A DNA stretch of 17,047 bases, from contig PLSH01000412.1 in NCBI GenBank assembly GCA_003165095.1, forward strand, positions 25,673 to 42,719, given 5' to 3'. The notes under the pieces are model-generated. The model was not told where the DNA came from. It was given only the letters and a program-made list of their open reading frames with translations, and did not search any database. How positions within the stretch are numbered: position 1 is the stretch's first letter; every line of letters begins with the position of its first letter. A program made the position numbers and the translations under genes. This document shows, piece by piece, positions 7,829 to 15,532 of this stretch. This stretch comes from Acidobacteriaceae bacterium (GTDB taxonomy: Bacteria; Acidobacteriota; Terriglobia; Terriglobales; Acidobacteriaceae).

Positions 7829-8000
7829 CTCGAAGCCGTTCCTGTTCCATCGCTACAGAGTTTCCCTTACACCGTGTGCTGCTCAACGACGCCCATCAGC
7901 GCCGTTTCGACGAGCGCCGGTTTGCCATTAGCCTCGACCGCAATTGCCGCCGCGGGGTCTCCGTTGAGCGCATAATGAAACAACAAAAAAGTTTGTAGGT

Positions 8001-8009
8001 AAAATACCA
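8001..8009 (-). promoter_or_regulatory. Candidate extended -10 promoter of the propeller operon
   Basis: On the minus strand the sequence reads TGGTATTTT, an extended -10 (TG, one base, TATTTT). A poor -35 (TTCGCA or TTTCGC) falls 17-18 bases upstream, inside the operator at 8023-8039. A protein bound there would overlap the -35 region. Transcription would start near 7994, about 165 bases before the ATG at 7828. Confidence 0.35.
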
Positions 8010-8022
8010 CACAAAGAGCACA

Positions 8023-8039
8023 TTGCGAAACATTTCGAA
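8023..8039 (-). promoter_or_regulatory. Candidate operator, strong copy, at the propeller-operon promoter
   Basis: The plus strand reads TTGCGAAACATTTCGAA. Its reverse complement matches the receptor-promoter site (8507-8523) at 16 of 17 positions. The core is an inverted repeat CGAAA-CA-TTTCG (8026-8037). It overlaps the -35 of the proposed minus-strand promoter. The likely binding protein is the DeoR/LacI hybrid encoded downstream in the same direction. Confidence 0.55.
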
Positions 8040-8241
8040 ATATTCCCCTCAGGCAAAGCGCAAATCACGCCCAATTTGGGCGCGCGATGGTGATCCCAAG
8101 CCAGTTCGTCAAGGAATGGGGGGGGGCGGGGGCATTTCGTACGCAACACTTTAGAAAACTCAGCGCGTTTTGCCTAGCCCGCGCCGGAAGTGTGCCGACA
8201 ATTACGGCGCGCCAGCAGAGAAACAATGCTAAACTAAATAT

Positions 8242-8256
8242 AATAAATGATTTATT
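8242..8256. repeat. AT-rich inverted repeat beside a TATAAT box
   Basis: AATAAAT-G-ATTTATT is a perfect seven-base inverted repeat around one central base. It overlaps the end of a perfect TATAAT at 8239-8244. No matching -35 is seen on the plus strand. It may be a second operator or an AT-rich promoter element; function is not known. Confidence 0.3.
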
Positions 8257-8468
8257 CTGACAAACTCCATAAGCCCACACCCTCGCAATGGGCGGTTTAC
8301 TGGCACTCTCTTCTTTTGATTGGCCGCCATTTCATGCGATCTCAGGTTCATTTCACACCGGCCGGGGATCGGTCGGCCATGGAATCATGTCCCGGAACAC
8401 ACCAAAGTGGGCCTCAGGCGGCTTGTGGCCTGTGAAAAAATTGTTTGTTGCGTTTTCATAACTACCTC

Positions 8469-8498
8469 TTGACATTTCCACCGCGTCTGCTCGATAAT
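8469..8498 (+). promoter_or_regulatory. Sigma-70-type promoter of the TonB receptor gene
   Basis: A perfect -35 TTGACA (8469-8474) and a five-of-six -10 GATAAT (8493-8498) are separated by 18 bases. Transcription should start near 8505, directly against the operator at 8507-8523. This is the best promoter in the window. Confidence 0.65.
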
Positions 8499-8506
8499 CG
8501 CTCGCA

Positions 8507-8523
8507 TTCGAAATCTTTCGCAA
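8507..8523 (+). promoter_or_regulatory. Candidate operator, strong copy, at the receptor promoter start site
   Basis: TTCGAAATCTTTCGCAA contains the inverted repeat CGAAA-TC-TTTCG (8509-8520) and begins about two bases after the predicted transcription start. That position is typical for a repressor. It is the reverse complement, with one mismatch, of the site at 8023-8039. Confidence 0.55.
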
Positions 8524-8682
8524 CAAAATGCAACAAAGACAGAAGCCGGCGCTTGATTTCGTTAACCCTGGCTCTCCTCGGCTCGGATGGGCTGCGAAGA
8601 GAGCGTCAGGGCACAGGATACAAGAGATCAATTGCCGTACAACCCTGCGAGTCATCTGACGCAGTTCAAAGGAAGGCTATTC

Positions 8683-11600
8683 ATGAGAAGGAAACTGACA
8701 GTAGTATGGCTTGGTTGTATCGCTCTCACTCTTCTCCTGAGCGGGGCGGTCGCTGCGGCCCAGACAATTACCGGGTCGGTGCGTGGAACAGTAACCGATC
8801 CGAACGGCTTGGTAGTTGCTGGAGCACAGGTTGTTGTCACCAATACAGGCACCGGCGTTACCACGCATACCGTCACCGACAAAAGCGGGTTGTATAACGT
8901 CGGGTTCCTGGTGCTTGGCAATTACGCGGTTACCGCAACGGCGCCAGGCTTCGAGACCGCTTCGGTGGGGCCGTTTACCGTTCAGATCGACCAGATCGTA
9001 ACCGCCGATGCGAAGCTGCAGGTCGGAAAAGCGTCTACTACGGTCGATGTTGTAGCCGACCAGTCGTTGCTTTTGAATACCGAGAATTCCACCATCAGCA
9101 CATCGATCAGCTCAAGCACCCTTGAAAACATGCCCCTGGATGGGATGAACATTCAGGTCGCAACCCTGTTTGTGCCGGGCGCCATCAATCCATCTGCCAG
9201 TGCAATGGGCGGACAGCTGGGCACGGGGCGCGATGCCTTTACCCCGCACGAAGAGGGGCCGGCGGATGCGATACCATCCTTCAACGGCAATCGCCAGCAG
9301 TCGAACAGCTACATTCTGGATGGCGTCGATATCAATGAGACCCTTCAGAATGCAATCGGCTACACTCCCTCTCCATTCTCCATCCAGGAAGTTCACGTCA
9401 TCACCGGCAATGCCGATGCCGAGTTTGGCAACGTGAACGGCGGCGAAGTGGTCATGGTCACCAAGAGTGGAACCAATCAATTCCATGGCAGCATCTTTGG
9501 AAATCATCAAAATAGCGGGCTCGATGCCAATACCTGGTCAAACAAATACAGCGGCACTCCCAGATCGGGCTATAACCAAAATCAGTTTGGCGCGGCGGTC
9601 GGCGGCCCTATCTTCAAGAACAAGCTCTTCTTCTTCGGCAACTACGAAGGGCTTCGCTGGAGCACGTTAGGTGCTTCGTCCTCCAGCGTTCCCACTTCGG
9701 CCATGCGCGGCATTACCACCGCAAGCTCGAATGGATTTGACACAGCTTCGGCTTGCCCAACGGGTTATGCGGACTTTTCCGCCATAGCGAACCCGAATAC
9801 CGATGACACCGTTCTGTGGAACACAACCAACGGATACAACAATGAAACTCCCTACCCTGGTCCAACAGCAGGTACCTATAACTGCATACCCATCAACCCA
9901 AACAATGCGCTGGCCACATTCCTTTTTCAACATCCAGCGGCATTCCCACTCCCCAACCACGCGCCTAACCCCGGTACCACGGTAGGAGGCGATTATCAGG
10001 GCACTTCTGCTTCCGTCCAGCGCAATGACCAGGGCGATATTCGCCTGGACTACACGCTCAACAGCAAAGACACGTTCATGGGCAAATTCAGCTACGGCGA
10101 CGCATGGGACACGCCAACCAGGGTTCCTGTCACAGCGGTGATCCCATTGACGGACGATTACCCCTTCACGAATATCGTAGGCGCATGGACTCACATCTTT
10201 TCTCCTGCGATCGTGAACAACGCTCGCGCTGGGCTTACTCGCATCAAGCTCAATGCAAGCATTCCCAAGGATCTCTCCGGGCTCTTCGGGAACGATGGGG
10301 AGACCACGGCCGGTATCGCCTTGTCGCCGGGCTGGACTCAGACTCAGCCTGGATATGCATACATGAATCTGGCCGTGGGCGATCTGCAGAATTTCGGTTC
10401 CGAGCCTCCTATTCAGGGTTTCGCCGTCGATAACAACTTCGATTACAACGACGCTCTGAACTGGGAACACGGAAAGCACATCACCAAGTTCGGCTTTGAT
10501 TTCCTGCGCTATCAGCAGGACTACGTCAGCACCAGCGATACCGGCGGCACGCTGGGACAATTCACCTACAACGGCAATGTCACAGCAAACTGGAACGCGC
10601 CTATCGAAAACGACCAGGGCTACGCATTCGCCGAGTTTCTTCTGGATGAGGCATCCAACTCCGAGATTTCCGGCCTTCATGGCCCGTTCGGACAGCGGCA
10701 GTGGCGGGATGCTGTCTTTGTTCAGGATGACTGGAAGGTGATGCCAAACCTGACCGTGAATCTGGGCTTGCGCTATTCCTATGAGCAGCCCAATTTTGAA
10801 GTGAACAACAAGATGGTCAACGTCAATCTGCCCTATGCGAAAGGCAAACCGTTCGGCACTCCGATCAATTCGATGCTGGAGTACGCCGGAAAATTAAACC
10901 CAACCACGGGCAAGACCAATAGCCGTGCTCTTATCAACCCTTACTACCTCGGCTTCATGCCGCGCTTCGGCTTCGCCTACAAGGTCACTCCGAAGATGGT
11001 GGTTCGCGGCGGATACGGAAGCACCGACGATCTGGAGTCCACGGGCTCATCGCTGCGCATGACGCAGAACGTGCAATTCCAGCCGGCGGTTACATATAAC
11101 TCGACAGGCCCCACGGGAACAGGGCAGGGACAGACGTTTGCACTGGCCACTGGCCTGGTGGGCAGCGCGACCACAGCTCCCGGCGCTGGAGCCCAGTATT
11201 ATGCCTGGGATCCGAACATGCGTCCGGCCGTGATCCAGCAGTTCAGCCTCAACGTGCAGTACCAGATCGACAGTCATACCGCAGTGCAGGCGGGTTATGT
11301 GGGCCAGACCGGCCAGCATTTGGCAGTACCCCTGTGGGTGAATCAATATACAACCGACGATAACTGCGCAAGCCTGTCATCCGCCGCCCTGATCGATGCC
11401 TGCTATCAGAACATCGAGCCTTACTTCGCACTCGTCGGTAACCCGAACAGCCCCGATAATCCCGGCAGCGATGTGCTCAAGGAGACGGTATCGCGGGGCA
11501 TTTCAAATTACCACTCTCTCCAGGCATCCATTCAGCGTCACCAGGCCAAAGGACTGGAGTTCCTGGTCAACTACACCTACGGCAAGTCGTTAACCAATAA

Positions 11601-12339
11601 CGTCGGATACTTCGGCGTCACTAATACCGGCGACGACGATTCCTACTGGCAGGATGTGAATAATCCCAAGGGAAACTACGGCCCGTCGTCTTTCGACATG
11701 CGGCAGGTTGTATCCGGAACCGCAGTCTATCAGCTTCCGTTCGGCCATGGAAATCAGTTTGGCTCGAGCTGGAACGCTGTAACGGATGAAATCCTGGGTG
11801 GGTGGCAGTTATCCATGAATGCCTCGGTCTACACAGGATTCCCGCTGACGGTTCATCAAAGCGGCCAACAGTGCGCCAACAACTGTGCGGAGAATTTGAG
11901 CGGGGACTACTTTGGATTCGCAAATCACTACGGCCCGATGAAGATTACAGGACGGGGCAAGAACTCATCCGGTATTTTCAAGTGGTTTGGCACCGACCCA
12001 TCGGCAGAACCGTGCAATTCACGCGGTACTGCGCCATCGGCATCTAATCCCAACTGCGCTTATGGCCGGCCCAGTCAGGACTTTGGAACCACACACGTCG
12101 GAACGTTGCGTGGCCCTGGGTTCCAGAATTATGACATGTCGCTTTCCAAGGCCTTTAAAACCTATAGGGAAGAGACTCTCAAGGCCCGCATCGACGCTTT
12201 CAACGCGTTTAACATTGCGAGTTACGGCTCGCCCGCGGTCTACATTGGCGGCGGCAACCCAATCAATGCCTTTGGCGCCATTACCGGTACGAACTCCGGA
12301 CCACGGAAACTTCAGATATCGTTGGTCTACGCGTTCTAG
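8683..12339 (+). CDS. Oar-type TonB-dependent outer-membrane receptor with N-terminal carboxypeptidase-regulatory-like domain
   Basis: The start is ATG at 8683, with GGAAGG six bases upstream and a good signal peptide (MRRK, apolar core to about residue 22, cleavage near AAA-Q at 26-27). The frame is open further upstream to 8587 but lacks a site there. The mature protein begins with a carboxypeptidase-regulatory-like beta-sandwich (about 27-115, with GTVTDPNGLVVAGAQV and a YAVTATAPGF strand). A plug-like segment follows (about 118-300, including SYILDGVDINE and a GGEVVMVTKSGTNQFHGS motif). The rest is a long beta-barrel ending in the strand LQISLVYAF with terminal Phe, as expected for outer-membrane insertion. 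At 1218 residues it is typical of acidobacterial Oar-like receptors. It should use TonB energy to import a ligand; context suggests an amino-sugar-containing glycan, not proven. No SusD-like partner is present; the divergent propellers might fill that role. Confidence 0.93.
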   Translation: MRRKLTVVWLGCIALTLLLSGAVAAAQTITGSVRGTVTDPNGLVVAGAQVVVTNTGTGVTTHTVTDKSGLYNVGFLVLGNYAVTATAPGFETASVGPFTVQIDQIVTADAKLQVGKASTTVDVVADQSLLLNTENSTISTSISSSTLENMPLDGMNIQVATLFVPGAINPSASAMGGQLGTGRDAFTPHEEGPADAIPSFNGNRQQSNSYILDGVDINETLQNAIGYTPSPFSIQEVHVITGNADAEFGNVNGGEVVMVTKSGTNQFHGSIFGNHQNSGLDANTWSNKYSGTPRSGYNQNQFGAAVGGPIFKNKLFFFGNYEGLRWSTLGASSSSVPTSAMRGITTASSNGFDTASACPTGYADFSAIANPNTDDTVLWNTTNGYNNETPYPGPTAGTYNCIPINPNNALATFLFQHPAAFPLPNHAPNPGTTVGGDYQGTSASVQRNDQGDIRLDYTLNSKDTFMGKFSYGDAWDTPTRVPVTAVIPLTDDYPFTNIVGAWTHIFSPAIVNNARAGLTRIKLNASIPKDLSGLFGNDGETTAGIALSPGWTQTQPGYAYMNLAVGDLQNFGSEPPIQGFAVDNNFDYNDALNWEHGKHITKFGFDFLRYQQDYVSTSDTGGTLGQFTYNGNVTANWNAPIENDQGYAFAEFLLDEASNSEISGLHGPFGQRQWRDAVFVQDDWKVMPNLTVNLGLRYSYEQPNFEVNNKMVNVNLPYAKGKPFGTPINSMLEYAGKLNPTTGKTNSRALINPYYLGFMPRFGFAYKVTPKMVVRGGYGSTDDLESTGSSLRMTQNVQFQPAVTYNSTGPTGTGQGQTFALATGLVGSATTAPGAGAQYYAWDPNMRPAVIQQFSLNVQYQIDSHTAVQAGYVGQTGQHLAVPLWVNQYTTDDNCASLSSAALIDACYQNIEPYFALVGNPNSPDNPGSDVLKETVSRGISNYHSLQASIQRHQAKGLEFLVNYTYGKSLTNNVGYFGVTNTGDDDSYWQDVNNPKGNYGPSSFDMRQVVSGTAVYQLPFGHGNQFGSSWNAVTDEILGGWQLSMNASVYTGFPLTVHQSGQQCANNCAENLSGDYFGFANHYGPMKITGRGKNSSGIFKWFGTDPSAEPCNSRGTAPSASNPNCAYGRPSQDFGTTHVGTLRGPGFQNYDMSLSKAFKTYREETLKARIDAFNAFNIASYGSPAVYIGGGNPINAFGAITGTNSGPRKLQISLVYAF

Positions 12340-12363
12340 CCGAAAACCTCTTCAACGTAAACC

Positions 12364-12401
12364 ATTCCGGCGGATTGTCTCACCTGACAATCCGCCGGAA
12401 T
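12364..12401 (+). terminator. Strong hairpin terminator after the receptor gene
   Basis: A perfect 16-base stem, ATTCCGGCGGATTGTC pairing with GACAATCCGCCGGAAT, closes a six-base loop (TCACCT). It begins 25 bases after the receptor stop codon. The following sequence has only a short T stretch, so termination efficiency is uncertain. It may also protect the transcript end. Confidence 0.7.
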
Positions 12402-12788
12402 TGCGTTCGGCCAATGAACGCCGCCGTTCAACTCCTCCATTGAATTCTCTGGAATCATCCCAAGAAATAAGACAAACTGCTTGCCGCCCGGCGCATCCCG
12501 GACACCAGGCCCATCCATCGCTCCGGTGCTTTTCCCGTCCCCAGCCGAACAGAACTGCACGCCAATCTGGCCGCGTTCCGGTGCCACTCTGGTCCCGCTC
12601 TGGCCTTTGAGGCGGAATCGGTACCTCAACCCCGTTGCCAGGCGATACAATTCGAGCCAATCAGGAATTAAAAAAGTGGGCCGGGAAAAGCTGCTGCAAT
12701 TCATGAAGAAAGCAGTGAGACGAAAGTCTGGCTCTTGCATGGACCGTCCGTGAGCCCTCACTTTCGAGCCAGAAGGAGTTTTGAGATC
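12402..12788. other. Gap between the receptor terminator and the SulP gene
   Basis: No gene is assigned. Minus-strand open frames cross it; one starting at TTG 12660 encodes a Cys-Pro-Gly-Cys pair, but it has no ribosome-binding site and its end lies in the terminator hairpin. Near the SulP start, CGAAAGT (12721-12727) and TCTGGCTC (12727-12734) can each pair with part of ACTTTCGAGCCAGA (12760-12773), giving two mutually exclusive leader hairpins just before the AAGGAG site. Confidence 0.5.
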
Positions 12789-14534
12789 GTGAATCTGTTT
12801 CGAGGATTGCGGCCGTTCGATCGGGCACGCGCGGCGCGCGACGCGCTGGCGGGAGTCGTGCTCGCGGCAATGGATATTCCGCAGGTTCTTGGATATTCCA
12901 AAATCGCCGGAATGCCCGTGATCACAGGGCTTTATACCTTGCTTCTGCCCCTGCTGGCCTTTGCCGCCTTCGGTTCGTCGCGTTATCTGGTGGTGGCTGC
13001 GGACTCGGCCACGGCTGCCATCTTTGCCGGTGGCATGGCGGGCGTGGCCACACCGGCGGGGGCGCGTTACGTCGCTCTGGCTGCGGTAGTGGCCGCGTTC
13101 ACTGCTGTCATTCTGCTCCTGGCGCGGTTGCTCCGCCTGGGGTTCATCGCCGACTTTCTTTCGCGGACCGTGCTGGTTGGTTTTCTGGCCGGCGTGGGTT
13201 TGCAGGTCGGCATCTCGGTGTTGAGCGAGATGTTGGGAATACCGGTGGATTCGCATCGTCCGGTCGTCGTGCTTTGGCAGTTGCTTCGCTCGCTGCCGCA
13301 CACCCATTTGCCCACCGTCGCGCTAGCGGCCCTGGTGCTGACATTTGTGCTCGTCTTGCGGCGTTTCGCTCCCCAAATACCGGGTGCGCTGGTTGCCGTT
13401 GTGGCGGCCATCGCGGCCAGCGCCATGCTGGATTTTGCCGGACATGGAATTGCCACCATTGGGCCGGTGGTCGGCGGTTTGCCGCACCTTGGATGGATGG
13501 GACTGCTCAGTCTTCGGGGCATGGGCTGGAAGGATGTGGAACACCTCATCACGGTGTCTGCCTCCTGCGCCGTGATGATCCTTACCCAAAGCGCGGCCAC
13601 CTCCCGAATCTATGCAGCGAAACATTACCAGGAAGTGAACGAGAATATCGATCTCTTCGGGCTTTCGGCTGCGAATGCCGCGGCAGCCCTGAGCGGGGCC
13701 TTCGTGGTGAATGGAAGCCCCACGCAGACCGCGATGATGGAGGACGCCGGCGGACAGAGCCAGATGGCGCAGGTCACTACGGCGGCAGTGGTGGCGCTGG
13801 TGCTGCTATTCCTGACCAGGCCGCTCCAGTTTCTTCCCACCTGCGTGCTGGGCGTGCTGGTGTTTCTGGTCGCGCTTCGCCTGATCGATTTCAAGGCGCT
13901 CAGGGACATCCGGGCGCAGAGCCCGCAGGAATTCGCGCTGGCTGTTATGACCGCAGCGGTGGTGGTGCTGGTGGGCGTGGAGCAGGGAATCGTTCTGGCC
14001 ATGGTGGTTTCGCTGCTGCGCGTAGTGCGGCATAACTATCACCCGCATAGCGGCGTCCTGATTGCGGATGGCTCAGGAATCTGGAAGCTGGTGCCGGTGG
14101 CGCCGGGCGTGGTTACCGAGCCTGGACTGGTGCTCTACAGATTTGGTGCGGAGCTGTTTTACGCCAATGCCGGCCGGTTTCTTGAGGAGGTCTCCCAGGT
14201 GGTGCAGCCCATGCCGTCGGCGGTGCGTTGGGTGGTGGTGGATGCCGAAGCGATGACCCATGTCGACTACTCGGCTGCGCGTGTGGTCATCGGGCTGATT
14301 AAGAGCCTTGCCGAGGCCGGTGTCGTGCTGGCGTTTGCGCGGGTGCCCTGGGATCTGCACTCCGACTTCGACCGGCATCATTTGTTGGAGGCCATAGGGC
14401 CGGAGCGAATCTTCAACCGTCTGCATGACGCGATCGCGGTGTTTGAAGGATTGCCGAAACCGCCTGAAGGGACGGCCAACGAGACGATTTCAGAGGCCGG
14501 AGCGCGGGATTCGGACTCCCCGGCGGCTGGCTAG
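12789..14534 (+). CDS. SulP-family anion transporter with C-terminal STAS domain
   Basis: GTG at 12789 is preferred: AAGGAG (12773-12778) lies ten bases upstream and the product begins VNLFRGLRPF, a usual SulP start. An ATG at 12735 in frame lacks a site. The 581-residue product has about a dozen apolar membrane segments from residue 20 to 415. The family core is NENIDLFGLSAANAAAALSG followed by VVNGSPTQTAMMEDAGGQSQ (about 284-325), and the DIPQVLGYSKIAG region (29-41) is the usual first signature. The STAS domain covers about 445-552 with VVVDAEAMTHVDYSAAR at the nucleotide/phosphorylation loop. SulP proteins carry sulfate, bicarbonate or organic acids; the substrate here is not readable. 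No carbonic anhydrase or cys genes are adjacent. It follows the receptor's terminator and is probably a separate unit. Confidence 0.9.
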   Translation: MNLFRGLRPFDRARAARDALAGVVLAAMDIPQVLGYSKIAGMPVITGLYTLLLPLLAFAAFGSSRYLVVAADSATAAIFAGGMAGVATPAGARYVALAAVVAAFTAVILLLARLLRLGFIADFLSRTVLVGFLAGVGLQVGISVLSEMLGIPVDSHRPVVVLWQLLRSLPHTHLPTVALAALVLTFVLVLRRFAPQIPGALVAVVAAIAASAMLDFAGHGIATIGPVVGGLPHLGWMGLLSLRGMGWKDVEHLITVSASCAVMILTQSAATSRIYAAKHYQEVNENIDLFGLSAANAAAALSGAFVVNGSPTQTAMMEDAGGQSQMAQVTTAAVVALVLLFLTRPLQFLPTCVLGVLVFLVALRLIDFKALRDIRAQSPQEFALAVMTAAVVVLVGVEQGIVLAMVVSLLRVVRHNYHPHSGVLIADGSGIWKLVPVAPGVVTEPGLVLYRFGAELFYANAGRFLEEVSQVVQPMPSAVRWVVVDAEAMTHVDYSAARVVIGLIKSLAEAGVVLAFARVPWDLHSDFDRHHLLEAIGPERIFNRLHDAIAVFEGLPKPPEGTANETISEAGARDSDSPAAG

Positions 14535-14572
14535 TGTTCAGACCGTATGATTTGGCAATTACCTTTGGACCA

Positions 14573-14665
14573 GCGCGGGCGGGGACGCCCGCACTACAGC
14601 CGGTCTACCACCCCAACGAGCAAAAATCGCTCGCCGGGGACCCCGGTCTGGAGACCGGCGCTACA
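14573..14665. repeat. Pair of REP-like hairpins with a shared CTACA tail
   Basis: Hairpin one is GCGGGCG-GGGA-CGCCCGC (14575-14592) followed by ACTACA. Hairpin two is CCGGTC-TGGA-GACCGG (14643-14658) followed by CGCTACA, and it overlaps an alternative CCGGGG-A-CCCCGG pairing (14634-14646). Both are GC-rich stems with a four-base purine-rich loop and end in (C/G)CTACA or ACTACA. They lie between the convergent SulP and cupin genes, the usual setting of dispersed bacterial REP elements, and may double as a bidirectional terminator. Confidence 0.5.
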
Positions 14666-14698
14666 TTCCGGCGATACCACAATCATTCGGTCAGGGTA

Positions 14699-15202
14699 CT
14701 AGTAAAGCGATCGGGGTTGCTGGTCCTTTCCGATTGCAATCACAAAATAATTGGCATTCGTCTCGCCCACATTCTTCAGCCCATGCATCACGTTCGATGC
14801 CGCAAAGACCACTCCTCCCGGCCCCACGCGCTCAAAACTTCCGTCGTTGTCGAATTCAACTGTCCCTTCGCGGATCAACATCAGCTCGGAGTGCCGGTGC
14901 TTATGCGGAGGATGCGGCATATGCCCCGGCAGCAGCGTGGTCTCATGCACCTCCACGGCCTCGCCCGTCGGCAGAGTGCCATGCAGCACGGCCCTCGATT
15001 CTCCATTCGCGCCTTTTTTCACCGGGAGCTGGTCGAAAAGATAAGCTCGCTGCACCGAAAGCACGGGGTCCGCCGGCGCAACCGGAGCAGAATCGGGGCC
15101 AATCACCGGCGAGCTCGTCTGTCCTTCAGCCGGCAATGCAGCGGCCACAGCCGCCAAAGAGGAAAGCGCTACGCAAAAATCACGACGGTTCAAGGGTCTC
15201 AT
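14699..15202 (-). CDS. Tat-exported single-domain cupin protein
   Basis: A 167-residue protein. Its N-terminus has a twin-arginine signal (NRRDF, residues 5-9) and an apolar core VALSSLAAVAAA, with cleavage likely near AEG at 25-27. The remainder is one cupin barrel. Motif one is G93 followed by H100, H102 and E106, and motif two is the PGG turn (128-130) with H140 and N144. These residues can bind one divalent metal. The enzyme activity, if any, is unknown; small cupins of this type may be dioxygenases, isomerases or binding proteins. Upstream GGAG is about 12 bases from ATG, so translation may be weak or start from a short leader. The gene is next to the ABC ATPase remnant, with no clear functional partner. 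Confidence 0.85.
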   Translation of the reverse strand: MRPLNRRDFCVALSSLAAVAAALPAEGQTSSPVIGPDSAPVAPADPVLSVQRAYLFDQLPVKKGANGESRAVLHGTLPTGEAVEVHETTLLPGHMPHPPHKHRHSELMLIREGTVEFDNDGSFERVGPGGVVFAASNVMHGLKNVGETNANYFVIAIGKDQQPRSLY

Positions 15203-15257
15203 GCAAAAATCTTACTCCGGCGCGCCGCAATCTCCGTCCGCTCTCTCAGGACCGTCG

Positions 15258-15506
15258 ATGTTTTACGATTGCTGCATGGGCGATTCTCTCCACGTCAGCG
15301 GTCTCGAGGTCTACTTCGGGGCAACGGAAGCAGTGCGCGGCGTAAGCCTGTGCGTGGAAGAAGGCGAAGTCCTGGGGCTGGTGGTGGAAACCGCGGCCTG
15401 CGCGCAACTGCTCACCCAGCCACAGCATCCGTACACCAAAAGCCTGCAGGCCGCGGTGCCGACGCTGCGAATGGATCGCGCTAAGCCGCTGGCCATGGTG
15501 GGATAG
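15258..15506 (+). pseudogene. Remnant of an oligopeptide/dipeptide ABC-transporter ATPase with the catalytic core deleted
   Basis: The frame from ATG 15258 (AGGA six bases upstream) or ATG 15276 ends at 15506. Its first part, VSGLEVYFGATEAVRGVSLCVEEGEVLGLV, matches the first strands of OppD/DppD-type ATPases up to the base of the Walker A loop. The next residues, VETAACAQLL, then QPQHPYTKSLQAAVPTL, match the family's C-terminal signature (HPYT followed by K/R). Everything between, about 200 residues with Walker A, Q-loop, signature and Walker B, is missing in frame. The product could not hydrolyse ATP, so this is a pseudogene; no permease or binding-protein gene remains nearby. The short frame is intact, so very recent deletion or tolerated residual expression are both possible. 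Confidence 0.8.
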
Positions 15507-15532
15507 AGCGATCGACCAATGCGTGAAACACT

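Larger units (their letters stand above)
8444..8537. repeat. Three GCAACAAA octamers around the receptor promoter
   Basis: GCAACAAA occurs at 8520-8527 and again at 8530-8537, a spacing of exactly ten bases, so both lie on the same helical face. The reverse complement TTTGTTGC is at 8444-8451, upstream of the -35 box. The outer pair extends to TTTGTTGCGTTTT and AAAATGCAACAAA, a 12-of-13 inverted match. The arrangement suggests a second protein binding on both sides of the promoter. Confidence 0.45.
7829..8682. other. Large divergent regulatory region between the propeller operon and the TonB receptor
   Basis: This 854-base region holds no frame with coding character. It contains two strong copies of the shared operator (8023-8039 and 8507-8523), a consensus promoter for the receptor, three GCAACAAA octamers, and a G-rich run (nine G, one C, five G at 8118-8132). 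It also contains an AT-rich island at 8229-8260 with a TATAAT box and a perfect inverted repeat. The receptor leader downstream of the best promoter is about 178 bases long. Confidence 0.6.

Noticed and set aside
7238..7998. Two plus-strand frames of about 240 residues over the first propeller gene
   Set aside because: Both are shadows of the propeller gene; they are Arg/Ser/Pro-rich without domain features.
9667..10680. 337-residue minus-strand frame inside the TonB receptor gene
   Set aside because: It lies wholly antisense to a clearly coding gene and has no recognisable domain; long antisense frames are common in such codon usage.
12336..13307. 323-residue minus-strand frame from the receptor terminator into the SulP gene
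   Set aside because: Most of it is antisense to SulP membrane segments. The intergenic part looks slightly protein-like but has no supported start and ends over the terminator hairpin.
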